A stretch of DNA of 64,000 nucleotides from Anaspis maculata (taxonomy: Eukaryota; Arthropoda; Insecta; Coleoptera; Scraptiidae). The notes under the pieces were generated by a model. The model saw only the letters and a list, made by a program, of their open reading frames with translations. It ran no database searches and was not told where the DNA came from. This document shows, in pieces, positions 38,690 through 51,539 of the stretch (within the stretch, counting starts at the first letter, position 1; each line of letters begins with the position of its first letter). Location: assembly GCA_949128115.1 (NCBI GenBank), contig OX421963.1, positions 87,925,602 to 87,989,601 on the forward strand, in the 5' to 3' direction. The position numbers were made by a program, and so were the translations under genes.

Positions 38690-41043
38690 ACAAATCTCAG
38701 TCGCAGCGAGTAACAGCAAAGACCGTGAAGAAATTCGATGTGCAGATTCTTCTCCTAGAGTTTCCAAAGTTATTTGTCAGGACTTCTACGTAGACGATCT
38801 TCAAGTGGTGCCAGCACTCTTAGCGAAGCACAAGAATTATGTTAAAATGTTGGTCAGCTTTTGAATGGATACTGTTTTCCTCTGCGAAACTGGCTTTCCA
38901 ATGATGCTAGGGTACTGAAAGATGTCAAAGCCTCTAACGTGCAACCTAATTTGCTAAAATTCGACGCTAATGCTAAAACTTTGGGTTCACTCCGTACAAG
39001 TCACACGGACCAGTTGCTTTTCTCAATTTCTGATCATACACCAAAGGACATTATCACAAAAAAAAGATGCTATCTGATATTTCTGAAGTTTTTGACCCTA
39101 TTGGGCTATTATCTCCCTGCTTGATGACAGCACAAATGATGATTCAGTCATTGTGGCTTGAAAAGATAGGGTGTGACGATCCAATACCGCCTCAGTTACA
39201 TGAACAGTGGAGCATGCTTCGAAGCAACCTTCCTCTATTTAATGATGTGAATTTCCCCCGCATCGTGATTTGTGAAAATCAAAAAACTATCGAAATACAC
39301 GCTTTTTGTGACGCATCTCTAAAGGGCTACGGCGTATGTGTTTAATTCGGTTGAATTATTCATGATGGTGAAGTTTTCACAAGACTCTTGTGTTCCAAGG
39401 GTCGGGTGGCTCCCTTGAAATGCATTTCGGTCCCCCGTTTGGAATTGTGTGGACCAAAGCTTCTTGCAAAACTCACCAGTCAAGTCATATCGGCCTTACA
39501 AATCAATATTAACCGTTGCATTTATTGGACAGACTCGATTATAGTTCTTGGATAGCTCAAGATGGCACCAAATCGATTGGAGATTTTTGTATCTAACAGA
39601 ATTTCCAAAATTCAAGAGTTGTCAAAAAATGCTTCATGGAACACATTTCGGGAAAAGACAATCCAGCTGATTTCTTGTCACAAGGCATATCACCTATTGA
39701 TCTGAAGGTTTTTGCATGTGGTTTGAAGGTCCAGAATGGTTGAAATCCGATGGAACAAGACACATTTCGGGAAAAGACAATCCAGCTGGTTTCTTGTCAC
39801 GAGGCATGTCACCTATTGATCTCAAAGGTTCTTGCATGTGGTTTAAAGGTCCAGAATGGTTGAAATCCGATGAAACGTGTTGGCCGAAGTATTCAATATA
39901 ATGCCAACATCTGTCTTTCTGACTGCAAACTAAAGGTAGAAGCTCTGGCTGTGGTAAGCACGGACTCATTCTCATTTTTTACTTTCTCCAGCTTGTCGAG
40001 ACTTCAACGTGTTATACCTTACTGTTTGCGTTTCAAGCGTAATTGTTCAGTGAAAGAGCGTCATTCGCGTCAAAATGGACCACTAACAATGGCAGAGTTA
40101 AATGTTTCTTCGATTAGTCCAATAACATACTTTATTTAAAATTTCACAGCGCGAGATATTCAATGCTGAAATGGGACTTTTAATATCAAATCGATCACCT
40201 TTGTTCAGTTTGACTCCGTTTCTTGCACCTGATGGGTTAATTCGAGTTGAAGATAGATTAAAAATGTCTTTTTACTCTTATAAAAAAAGAATCTCGCGTT
40301 AATTTCTGGGAAACATCATCTAGCAAAACTGATCGTTCCAGCAGAACATTCACAACTGTTGCACGCTGGGTCAAATTCATTATTGTCATTACTTCGTGGC
40401 AAATTTTGGATCACGTCGGGCCGACATTTGACGAAAGAAGTTGTACATTCTTGCGTAAAGTGTTCCAAATGTTCGCTAAAGATCACTACCCCAATCATGG
40501 GAGATTTGCCCAACAGACAAGTAGAGCCCTCTTTTCCGTCTGAAACAACCAGGAAAACCATATTTGTGATGCTGCGTCCAACCTTGATGTTCAATAGCAT
40601 TTTAAACCTGGTAATTCACCTCATTTTGGCAAGCGTGGTATCAGTTCAGCTAAACTTTATTCTCAAGAAAAGAGTCATTGGCCTTGTCAACGTTTGAAGA
40701 GTTCTCGACTCTTTTATGCCGAGTCGAATCTACACTGAATTCTCGTCCACTAACTCCTATTACTACCGAGCCAAAGAAACTCAACCCTCTCACGCCTGGT
40801 CATTTTTTGGTTGGCCGAAGATTGACATCAGTGCCTCGTCACTTCTTTGGAAATATCTCGATTGTCTCGCTACCAGCTAATTCAGCAAATCGTTCAGGGC
40901 TTTTGGACACACTGGTGCTCACCAAAGAAGACTGTCTTTCCCCATTAAGATGGAAGCTTGGTCGAGTGATCAAGCTGCATCCAGGAACAAATCGCTGTAC
41001 TAGAATGATAGTAAGACAACTTGAAAAACATAGTTTCGAGTAA
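38690..41043 (+). pseudogene. Decayed BEL/Pao LTR-retrotransposon pol
   Basis: Broken plus-strand frames keep pol order. RT ends with VICQDFYVDDLQVV (YVDD motif). The Pao segment has SEVFDPIGLLSPCLMTAQ and RNase H-like pieces follow: IEIHAFCDASLKGYG (38690-39345), then CGPKLLAKL and CIYWTDS. The pre-integrase part has HISGKDNPA. The integrase zinc region has LLHAGSNSLLSLLRGKFW, then VVHSCVKCSKCSL and PIMGDLPNRQVEPSFP. The C-terminal part (40678-41043) has LNSRPLTPI, PGHFLVGRRLTSVP and LRWKLGRVIKLHPG. The integrase catalytic core between about 40560 and 40678 is mostly missing. A HISGKDNPA-containing piece of about 113 bp is tandemly duplicated (about 39637-39860). No LTRs are seen. Inactive. 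Confidence 0.85.
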
Positions 41044-42426
41044 TCGCCACTTGAACATTTCAGAAGAACGAAAACCACTCTTCTTCTCGAAATTTCCGAG
41101 ATTTCTTAATTTTCCAGTTGTATTATATCGCTCCTGATAGACCTGTGAGGAATTCATTATGAAATCACGTTTACTCTTCGAGAAAAAAATCAAAAAGTGA
41201 ACATATCCTTGTATATCGCTAGAAATAATGGTTCTGTTGGAAGTTGTCCGTTTTTTCATGTAAGTTATCCTACTATTCGTCAGGAATTCGTTGAGTGATT
41301 TTAAATTTATCCCTCTTTTTTTTTCAAGTTGTCCGAGTATTGCACAGTAAGCATAGCCTGGTTGAACATATTTTTCATAGTTATCCTTAAGTATTGTATG
41401 ACATGGAATAAGCCCATTAGTTTTTGGCTGTCATCTGACAATTAGAAGTGTCACTATCAGAAACTGAAAATTCATTTGGTAGTCCTTGAAAAACTGTATT
41501 CAGAACAGTAGATAGTGTTTCGCTAACTGTCGTGTGTCAAATATTGAAAAATGTCAAAGTTCATAACTTTGTCATTCAAATATTCAAGATTTTTCATCAC
41601 ACATTTCATTCTGTGAACCGATTTTCACGATTTCTTTTACTTTTGGCAGTCTTGGTCATAGCTATAACCAATATACGTCTGCCTGCGCATCTATCCATCG
41701 TTTTGGTTCAGTTTTACCCAATACAAACTGACCTGTGGATTACGAAATCATGGCAATGTACATTGGAGATAAGTTAAAATTATTAAGTCATTTCATACAA
41801 TTCACGGAACATTTCTGGTCAAATAGTGGGACAACTTAGAGAAAAGTGAGATATTTTACAAACGCATGAGGGTATGTTTTGTGCAATAGTGAGTTAAAAT
41901 GAAATATCTGAAGACTTCCATTGAATCAGTTGATTTTTTGGTATAAGAGTGAGATATCTTTCACAGTAAAATAATAAGATAACATGAAAAACAAGGACAA
42001 CTTGAAATTTCCAAATCAGATTTGTTGCAAAATTGGGACATGTTGAAATGTCTTCGTATTATACCAGAAGGCAAGATCAAATCCGATCTATTTCTCAGTA
42101 GAAGAAATAGAACATTTTGAGATGTCCGAGTATTAGACCAGAACTGTTTGAAAAACAGATAATTATAACAGTGAGATATTCATTTTTTATGTACTTCCAT
42201 GATGATTCTGAGTAATTCGATTTTTTTACCAGGTAGAGAATAGCTTGGAGCTATAGATTTTGAATTAATCCGAAAATCAGAAATTTGAAGTTATCTTACT
42301 ATCATTCTAGCACAGCGAAATGGTGTCTCGCGTGTCGCAGACTTACGGACTTCCTCCGGCATATTACGCATATTAAAATAGATAAACGGACCTGTAAACC
42401 CGTAAGGTGAATCAAGTTATATACAT
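41044..42426. other. Intron sequence, nothing recognised
   Basis: AT-rich sequence after the BEL/Pao relic. I searched for a matching LTR on both sides and saw none. Phrases such as GTGAGATAT and TGAAATGTC recur loosely, but no clear repeat unit is present. Confidence 0.35.
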
Positions 42427-42575
42427 AGTGTATTATTATGTTTCGATTGTTCACCTTTATTGTGAAAAAAGTCGTTGTCAGGACTTTTGCGTCAACAGTC
42501 AATATTTGTCAATGTTTGGTGTTGGGAAAATGAAAATGTTTTAAAATCGAAGAAGAGAGCTCGTATTTGTTAAGC
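42427..42575 (+). repeat. Direct repeat, copy of 36765-36905
   Basis: Shares GTGTATTATTATGTTT, ATTGTTCACCTTTATTGTG and GTCAACAGTCAATATTTGTC with the upstream copy, in the same orientation. Confidence 0.65.
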
Positions 42576-45055
42576 TCGTCAACAGAGGGAGCTGCGGGAG
42601 CTGTAACGATTCCAGGTCATGCCATTCGGGCAGTTTTTAGCATAAACAAGTGAGAACAATGGGCGAAACCACGAGCCTCACGCTGCTCTAATGCAATAAC
42701 GCTCGGCGGTTGACAACAATTTGGGCGTGTGATACGGATCGGCGTTTGGGTCAACAACATCGTTACGGGAATGGTTTATGACGGGTGAGCGGAAAGACGG
42801 ACAATGTGCGAGGAGACACTAAAAATAACGGAAGAATCAGATAAAACACGGACTCTGGCGTCTCCAGCCCGTCTAAAAATACCACCTCGTGCACATACAA
42901 CGTCCATTATGACTGCCGAAATGCATTCACCGCTTGTAAACAAAACGACCGGGAGAGTCTTAACTGATACAGATTCATCTCCAGCAGCGGCAGCAGCAGC
43001 GGCGTCACACGTTTAGCTTTGCAAATTGGATGACGAAAAATCGAGATAAAGATGAGCTAAAAATAGGGATTTCGGTTCCCCGGCTAAACAAAGTGGCTAA
43101 TTTTTGGCGTATATCTCGTTCGTTCCCCGTCCGCACGTGGTCGCCACGTGTTGGGAGTCCTGCGGGAATTGCTGGATGTCAATACCGATTGCGCCCTCCC
43201 TGGTAAGTAATGGGTCCCTGTGTTGCCGTTCTGGATGCATTAGAGCGTCGGTGCAACCGCATGCATCTATCCATTACCTTATATTATCCGCTGTGTGACA
43301 TGTGGGAGGAATTAATTTAACGGTCTTTAGAGCGAAATCCTCAGTATCCATTTATATTCTCAGCAGATCAGCCAAAATCGAAAAAAAAAAGCCCGCATGG
43401 TGATCAATACAGTCGTGTCACATACCCATACATACAAAAGATCAAAACGAATTGAGTTATGGATAATATATCCCCCGGTCGCATTCATCGTAATTTCCAT
43501 TAAACGTGTAGCCGGCGCTCGACAATATACATCATCGAATAATGGAAACAAAGATATCCAATTTCGGAAGCGCGCTATTCAAACAAGGGCGAACAAAGGG
43601 TTATCATTAAATCATTACAGTAACAAATTGTGCAATTACTTATATTTGTCGAGGCCCTTATCCCATTGTGTGTTCTGGTGGTGGCGTGGTGGAACGCACG
43701 GCGGAGAGGAAGAAAGACGACGACGTGGAACACATAATCTGATATCTTCTGTTACGGTGTGATTAATAATCCCGGCGTTCTTAACCCCTCTCACAGCCAC
43801 GGTTAACCCAAACCCGACATCTATCTTTGGTGCGTCTACCTATACAAGAGAGGACGACGCCAGGGGCGCCAGCATCGCCTGGATTCTTCCGAGATATGAA
43901 TATTTGATCGGGGGATATCCGCAATTTTTCAAGCGGCGGTTTATATACGTCAGTCCTGAGGGGTATACCGATAGCAATCATATTTATGAAAGCAATATAA
44001 TATTTGCTATCATACGTTTTGAGTTCAACTTCTTTTTCTCTTATCTCGTAATTTGTTCACCACTGCAACAATTACGTACAGGTACCTGGTACCTGAGTAC
44101 AATTACTCGGTCAGTTACACATGCGAGAAAACGCCAGTTTGCTTTCTACAGACCGGTGTGATTTATCGTCTCCCAATGTTGATTAGCATGTGTCCAATGC
44201 ATTCGAGATTTTATTACAACCATGCACTGCACGCAACTCTTTATTTTTTTTTGCTTTAACATGCTTATTGCTATGAAACCGAGCTCTGTATGAAAAATCT
44301 GGAAGAGATTTTCTTGATGGCCACACACACACATTACGAGTTTTGACGGCTCCCGGTGCGACAAGAAAAATGAATCGTTGATACCTACAACCAAGTGGGT
44401 GGCAGTTGAGCGGTAACAATTATTGTGATCATTGAAAGACGCGTGATCATCAATCAAATAAATTGGTCCTGCGGGCAAGATAATGGCAAAAGAAGCGAAA
44501 AGTAATTATATACGAACGGTAATAGAGCAACAAAAGAGTAATCATCTGTGGGTATAGGTACACTTCCAAGTTTACTGAATTATACGACGATGACGGAACC
44601 AAAAATTAAACTTGTCGTAAACGCTCTCTCTCTCTTTGCAGTTGCCGTAAAATCGTCTATTAGCAGTGGCGTAAATAAAGCCATCCACTGGATGCTCGCG
44701 CGCGAGAGGGCTAATTATAAGAAGAGAGGCGTTTTGCCGGAACGTATAGGTGTATATATCTGGGCTTTGAATAACTACCCGGACATCTGCTGGATGCCAA
44801 GGTAAAACGAGCAGTCGAGTGAAACTGAACGGTCAGTTTGTCGGGGGGACGCGTCTGTTAATGAGGGAATTTACGTTTGGAGTTTTACGACGGAAAAGCC
44901 GCTACGTATGCGACTTTACAGTCTGCCATAAATCCATTACGATCGTGGCAATTTACCTTGATGCGCACTTCTTGCTGCTTCTATGTAAAATCGTAGGCCT
45001 GAACATCCCCACGCTATATTCTTGAATCCTACTGTAAGTTACGCAATTATGGTAA
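42576..45055. other. Intron block, mostly single-copy, no gene seen
   Basis: Moderate GC, few repeats, and many TAAT/ATTA-rich stretches. A small GCAGCGGCAGCAGCAGCGGCG run at 42980-43005 gives an alanine-coding stretch inside a short open frame, which I do not accept as a gene. No Ig1-type segment was found on the minus strand. Confidence 0.4.
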
Positions 45056-45059
45056 GCCA

Positions 45060-46190
45060 ATTCTGGAAACTATGCCAATTTCGAGATATTTTGCAGACAA
45101 CTCGAGATATTTTCGAGACAACAGACAAGCGCATGCACCAGAAGAAACTAAGTGAAAAATTGTGATATTTGTACTGCCCACTAATCTACTACGAGACATG
45201 TCTAGTCGTGGGGGCACTTTGCTTGTTCATGCATGTTTGTAGACAATTCGAGACATTTTGGAGACAACTTGGAGACAGTCCATCACACCTCAAGAATTTT
45301 GGTTGGTATTGAAGCGATGTTTGCTGCATTGTATGACAGTGTATTCGAGACCTTGCCGTCAATTCTAGAGACACTGTTTATTTTTAGATATATTTTGCAG
45401 ACAATTTGAGACATTTGGTATAAAACCAAAAACACTGAGTCCCGCCAGAAAAACTCCGCCAGTGAGATCCGCATCGTCTGCTTATTCGCTAGAGGCATTA
45501 CTGTTGAACCTCGAAACAATTCGCTTTGTCAAAGACTTTTTCCTAGACGATTCGGGACATTTGGATACATTTTGGAGACAACAAGACACTAGACGACACC
45601 ATAAGAAATTTGGTTAAAATTGTAGTGGTGTTTGCATTGTCAGTTCACTAGAGACATTGCTGTCAATTCTAGAAACACTTTACTTGAAGGAGATCAAGAC
45701 ATTTTAGAAACAACTCAAGCCCCAAAATCATATCTTCTATCAATAGCTCTAACAAATTTGATCTACACTTCCAGTGATTTTACCGACAATTTTACAACGT
45801 TTCTCGATTATTTTCAAATTTTCCTTGACTATGTCCCAGCTTTTCTCGGCCAGTTTTCAAACTTTTGTTAAAGACTTCCAAGTTTTAACGAATCAAAATC
45901 AGCCGACAACTCCAAAATTATTTTATATCAACATTCTGTCGAAATATTCAAAACGTAGCTGGCAATAATTGGAAAAAAAGTTTGTCAGTCACTCTAAAGC
46001 TTTCATTGACAAGTTTACAACTTTTGTCGATGATTTTACGATAATTTCGAGAACTTTTGCACGAATTTTGACTTCAATCTCTGATATTTTGCCATCTAGT
46101 TTTGAATTTTTGGCAAAAATATTACATTATCCGCCAATATCGAACTTTCTCGCCAAATTTCAAACTTTTCCAATACTTTTAGAGCTTATC
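45060..46190 (+). repeat. Degenerate GAGACA- and TTTTCGAC-type repeats
   Basis: 45060-45720 is dominated by phrases such as CGAGATATTTTGCAGACAA, GAGACATTTTGGAGACAACT and CTAGAGACA. From about 45770, TTTTACCGACAATTTTACAAC, TTTCTCGA and TTTTGTCGA-like phrases take over. Units are too diverged for a clear period. Short open frames here are repeat-derived. Confidence 0.5.
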
Positions 46191-47535
46191 AACTAAACTG
46201 CTCAACAATGAAACTTTACAAAGCAAAAATCCACCCAATTTTGAACCGCTTTAACTTTTGATTGGCACAAACGATTCTGATTCTGTTTCAAGTACTGAAG
46301 AGCCCAATCATTTGGCCATCTTTCTTGTCAATATGGAATCCATAGAGCCCCTCATAAAACTTCTACAGGGTGATGAACAGAGCAGTGCAAAATTGATGAA
46401 AGTTCAACATACCCCCGTTTTCGTTTAAATTTTTTTTCGGGAGTATCAACACCAAATTTATGAAGAATGATGTGTTTCCTCGAATGGTTTTTCAATTTTC
46501 GGGATTCCAGTCGAAACAGCCAAAATATGATTTTTTTATTGTGAATACTGTATATTATTTCTGTAGCAACGCAAAAATATTGGAACTTTTCATATCAAGA
46601 TGACGTCACTTGGTAGGCTTGTTCACTGAACAATTCTGAACAATTTGTCTAGTGCCTTGTCTATTGTCTAGTGTAGGGGTGAAGAAAAGCCCAATTGACA
46701 GCGTACTTTTTGGTACTACTCCTAAAATTCGGGTTTTTGGCATTGGAAAAAGGTTAATTTTCACTCTCTTTAGTCAACATGGGACTACGTCATTAGAATT
46801 GGATTACCCACATTTCCGCAATTTTGGAATTGAAAACAATTGAGAGGTCCAGAATAAAAAAGAAGACAGTCAGAGAATTTTTAGGGCAGAGGAAGGTGGG
46901 GTTAAAATTTTTGTGAATATTTTTTTCAGAAAGAAAATTTAACTCTCTTCAATTTGATGTATCGCAAGGTAGGTCATGTCATTTGAAATTTCAAAGTTGG
47001 GGTGAGTGGGGGCGAGGGGGCTCAAGATAGAAATTTGCCAATTTGTTTTAGATGTCCCCTTTGATATAAAAATCGACCTGTTTTTGCTAGAAGAAATATT
47101 CACTAGGAATCGGGAGTTATTGCAGGTGGATAGTTTTTAAATGATCACTCGGTGCAGTATTCACAATAAAAAATCACATTTTGGCTGTTTCGACTGGAAT
47201 CCCGAAAATTCAAAAACCGTTGAGAGTTCAAAAACCGTTCAAGGGAACACATTATTCTTCATAAATTTGGTGTTGATACTCCCGAAAAAAATTTTAAACG
47301 AAAACGGGGGTATGTTGAACTTTCATCAATTTTGCACTGCTCTGTTCATCACCCTGTATAAAAATTTATGAAAAGCATTTCATATTGACAAAGAAGATGG
47401 CAAAAAAATTGGGCTATTTAGTACTTGGAACAAAATCAGAATCATATGTGCCAAACAAAAGTTATAGCGGTTCAAAATTGGGTGAATTTTTGCTTTGTAA
47501 CACTTTCATTGTTAAGCAGTTTATTTTGCAACTTT
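46190..47535. mobile_element. Inverted-repeat element with about 365-bp arms and a nested insertion
   Basis: The left arm (46190-46555) and right arm (47150-47535) are inverted. Matching blocks include AACTGCT(C/T)AACAATGAAA, CACCCAATTTTGAACCGCT, ACAGGGTGATGAACAGAGCA, TGAAAGTTCAACATACCCCC, GGTGTTGATACTCCCGAAAA (inverse) and CTGTTTCGACTGGAATCCCG (inverse). A CAGGGTGATGAAC motif lies within each arm. The spacer includes a solo half of the 6292-7382 element. Confidence 0.75.
46838..47157 (+). mobile_element. Solo arm of the 6292-7382 foldback family
   Basis: From GAGAGGTCCAGAATA to GATAGTTTTTAAATGATCAC this follows the right arm at 7065-7380 almost block for block (TTTTTTCAGAAAGAAAATTT, TTTGATGTATCGCAAGGTAG, TAGGAATCGGGAGTTATTGC). 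Only one arm is present, so it is either a deletion product or a nested partial copy. Confidence 0.75.
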
Positions 47536-47539
47536 GATT

Positions 47540-48720
47540 GACTTTGCTCCACCCTTTAGCAAGAATTTTTGTACTTCCGTCGCCAATTTCAGATTTTTTT
47601 ATAAATATTTGAATATTTGTCAATAATGTGATTATTGGTCTACAACTGTCGATTGTCTTGCGATTTTTGTCAACAATTTTTGAGGTTTTTCGCCAAATTT
47701 CAAGTTTGCAACGACCAAAATCGGTCGACAACCACAAAAGGGGTCAATAGTCAAGTTTACAAATTTTCAAAAGTTTCAAATTTGAATTTGGTTCGAATCA
47801 TCTCCCATCAATAATTTGTCGACAAATTTGAAACGTCGTCGGCAATAGTTCCGACAAATTTAACCACTCACGGAGTTTTCATCGATTATACACTTTTGCC
47901 GAATTTTTTCAACCCTCATCAATTTTTTTTTCACTTCTGTCGCCAATTTCTATATTCTGATGAAGTTTTGGATTCATGCAACAAAGTTCTAGTATTTGTC
48001 TGTCAATAATTATCGATTTTTTTCCGCCAAATTTCAAGTTTTAACTACCAAAATTGGTCGACAACCCAAAACCCTGTCTTCAAACAGTAATTTGTCGACA
48101 ACTTTAAAACGTCGTCGGCACTACTAACAAATTCTGCCAACATTTTCATAGCTTTTATCGACCAATTCACAACTTTTCTCGACTATTTTACAGCTTTAAT
48201 CAAGAATATCTGTACTTTCGTTGCCAATTTCGGATATTTGGTTGAATAATTTCCAATTATCCCCGATAATGTTACAGCTTTGCTCGGCCAATTTCAAAGT
48301 TTTAATTATTCAAAATCAGCCGGCAACACTCAGAATATTTTGTCGTAATGATAACGTAATTGCCAGTAATTCTGGAAAGTCTGAACTGTGATTCTTTGTC
48401 GACAATGCTCCAGCTTTTGCCTGGCAAATGTTCACACTTTTGTCACCAAATATCAAGTAATCACCGACCGAAATAAGCTGACCACCCCAGAGCTCTTTTT
48501 TCATCAACAAATTGTCGATAATTCTGAATCGTCGTCAACAATAACTCTGAAAGATTTTGTCAACAATTTCACACTTTTTATCCACAATTTTATTTTAAAC
48601 TGAATTTTGCCGCTGCTTCCTGATATTTTGTCGATAAATTTTCAATTTTTGTCAAAATACCATCAAAATATCCCTAACAATTTACTTCGTCCATTTACGG
48701 TATTTTTGCTGAAAAAATCA
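47540..48720 (+). repeat. Degenerate TTTGTCGACAA-type repeats
   Basis: Phrases such as TTTGTCGACAACTTTAAAAC, GTCGTCGGCA, CCAATTTCAAGTTTTAACTA and AATC(A/G)G(C/T)CG(G/A)CAAC recur irregularly. The same kind of text lies left of the inverted element (45890-46190: AATCAGCCGACAACTCC), so the element at 46190-47535 sits inside a once-continuous repeat field. Confidence 0.5.
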
Positions 48721-48850
48721 AGTCTTAAGCTGTTCAGATGGAAAAGTTACGACAGTTTGAGTGCAAGACAGTTACGCACGAGCAAGTTGCCGCCAAGTGT
48801 TCGGTAACATGGCAGTTGTAGCAGTTGGGACAGTTGTATGATAGAGCGTA
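48721..48850 (+). repeat. Short repeat related to the flanks of the large palindrome
   Basis: Text CTGTTCAGATGGAAAAG...GCAAGTTGCCGCCAAGTGTTCGG...GGCAGTTGTAGCAGTTGGGACAG parallels the flanks of the palindrome (49255-49320 joined to 51526-51555). A further relative near 51800-51870 has GAGCAAAGTGCCGCACAATGTCGAA...GGCAATTGTAGCACTTG. This copy acts as an uninterrupted reference. Confidence 0.6.
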
Positions 48851-49320
48851 CAATGACAAATTGCATCAATCATCATAGTGAGCTGTGGTCTAAACGCTAG
48901 CCATGTTTTCGGAAGTCACAGGCAACTTGACGCGATTTTCCATTGATAAAACAACCGTGATTACGTTCCAGCAACCCTGTACGAGGTCGTGAACGATTCA
49001 CTTTTGGAGCCCCTTCCACCATTTTGCGATGTTGGCGGTTTGTCGATTGTAGGCAACAATTGACAAACCCCTTGGAGCTGAGCACCGTGATAAAGATTAT
49101 TTTCAAAGACACCAAACTTACGGCGCAAAAATCACTTGACTTCCGGTTGACCCGGAAGTGACTGACTTGATTTTGTCAAGCAAAAAAACCCGCTTCAATC
49201 ACCTGTCAACTTGGTGAAAAGATCACATTTCCACCTAAACAGATTGAAAATGTACGACTGTTCAAGTGGAAGACAGTGATGCTACAATCAACTTGCCGTT
49301 AAATGTCCAATGATACGGTA

Positions 49321-51525
49321 TAGGCCAGTCAAATAAGGAAAGCTGGAGGGAAAAAACTGTTGGAGTTTTGGAAATTCGCCAGTAATGTCCGGTAAGGTGT
49401 ACTGATAAACATACCAAAAGTCCCCAACTCTACCTATTGAGCTCGAGCCGCCATCTTGGAAAAATGGTCCTTCGATCCAGTTTTCTGCTTATATTGCGCG
49501 CTAATCATCAGAGATATTCAATTAGGTTTCATTAAAAATCAAGGCTATAAAATTGTCTACAAAAATTGTTTCATACCGATTTTTCTCTCGTATCTGTTGA
49601 TATTAATTAAATTAAATTAACAAAAAATTTTTTAAAAAAAGCGATTTTTTGCCTATGGCTAGAGATATTGTCTTCAAAATTTGTGAAGATGTTGGCAGTC
49701 TACATCAAAGCTAAACGTGACAGTTGAGATAGAAAAAAAAATTGCGAAAATATTTTTTAATTTTTTTTTTGTATTAAGCAAAAATTTGGTTTTCGAGTTT
49801 GACATTTCCAACAGGGCGGAGTAAAGGTTTCAATCGAACATCAATCAGTTTTGATATTCACATATTGTAAGACAAGATTCCATCACTATTGTGCCTTCAT
49901 GAGCTTCTGGAATGCTCGATATGAATTAAACTAAATGAATAATCGCTAAGTCCAAAAAGTGTTGTCGATTGGTTCTGAAGGAAACATTTCGAAACAAAAG
50001 ACATCAGCAAAGGATATACAGGAGGTCCAAAGGTTATTCAACTGTATATGAGCCCCATATTGATGTGCCTTATCCAAAATAGTACAAAAGAATCAATCAA
50101 AATGTTAAAATCCACCCTGTATAACAAAAAGTAACGATACAAAATGGAAGTAGTGAAGCATACCTGGTGCCAAAAATACAGCCTTTACATTGCTGAAAAA
50201 AAAAACAAAATTGATCGATATATTTGAAAGTTATTAGTCCTCAAACTTGACTTTACAAATTTCAGCCAGTGAAATATGGAAAAGTAGAGAGGAGTAACTG
50301 TCGGAGTTTCAGAAATTTGACTAGGATGTTCGCTAAGGTATACTTATAAACATACTAAAAGTCCCCGTCAGTACCTGTTGCGCTTGAGCCGCCATCTTGA
50401 AATAATGGTCCTTCGATCAAATTTATTACCATTTTTCCAAGATGGCGGCTCGAGCACAACAGGTAGTGGCGGGGACTTTTAGTATGTTTATTAGTATACT
50501 TTAGCGAACATCCCTGTCAAATTTCTGAAACTCCGACAGTTACTTCTCTCTACTTTTCCGTATTTCACTGGCTGAAATTTGTAAAGTCAAGTTTGAGGAC
50601 TAATAACTTTCAAATAAATTGATCAATTTCGTTCTTTTTTTCAGCAATGTAAAGGCTGTATTTTTGGCACCAGGTATGCTTCACTACTTCCATTTTGTAT
50701 CGTTACTTTTTGTTATACAGGGTGGATTTTAACATTTTGATTGATTCTTTTGTACTATTTTGGATAAGGCACATCAATATGGGGCTCATATACAGTTGAA
50801 TAACCTTTGGACCTCCTGTATATCCTTTGCTGATGTCTTTTGTTTCGCAATGTTTCCTTCAGAACCAATCGACAACACTTTTTGGACTTAGCTATTATTC
50901 TTTTAGTTTAATTCATATCGAGCATTCCAGAAGCTTGTGAAGGCACAATACTGATGAAATCTTGCCTTACAATATGTAAATATCAAAACTGATTTATGTT
51001 CGATTGAAACCTTTACTCCGCCCTGTTGGAAATGTCAAACTCGAAAATCAATATTTTGCTTAATTTGAAAAAAAAATCAAAAAAATATTTTCGCAATTTT
51101 TTTTTCTATCTCAACTGTCACGTTTAGCTTTGATGTAGACTGCCAACATCTTCACAAATTTTGAAGACAATATCTTTAGCCATAGGCAAAAAATCGCTAA
51201 TTTTTTGATTTTTTTTTGTTAAACTAATTTTGTCAATATCAACATATACGAGAAAAAAATCGGTATGAAACAATTTTTGTAGGCAATTTTATAGCCTTGA
51301 TTTTCTATGAAACTTGATTGAATATCTCTGATGATTAGCGGAATATGAGCAGAAAATTGGATCGAAGGACCATTTTTCCAAGATGGCGGCTCGAGCTCAA
51401 TAGGTAGAGTTGGGGACTTTTAGTATGTTTAACAGTACACCTTACCGGACATTACTGTCAAATTTCCAAAACTCCAACAGTTTTTTCCCTCAAACGGAAA
51501 ATTTTGTTCTAATTTGACTGGCCTA
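49321..51525. mobile_element. 2.2-kb near-perfect palindrome (giant foldback element)
   Basis: The left end TAGGCCAGTCAAAT (49321) and right end ATTTGACTGGCCTA (51525) are inverted. The two arms, about 1.1 kb each, mirror throughout to a centre near 50423, where a spacer of about 18 bp separates ATAATGGT and ACCATTTTTC. Mirrored landmarks are AGCCGCCATCTTG, TGTTGGAAATGTC, ACCACCCTGTATAAC-type motifs and CAGGAGGTCCAAAGGTTATT. TA at each end is compatible with a TA target. No coding capacity. Confidence 0.88.
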
Positions 51526-51539
51526 GTAGTTGTAGCGGC

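Noticed and set aside
42804..43016. Short frame ending in a poly-alanine stretch
   Set aside because: The alanines come from a small GCAGCGGCAGCA repeat; there is no other support.
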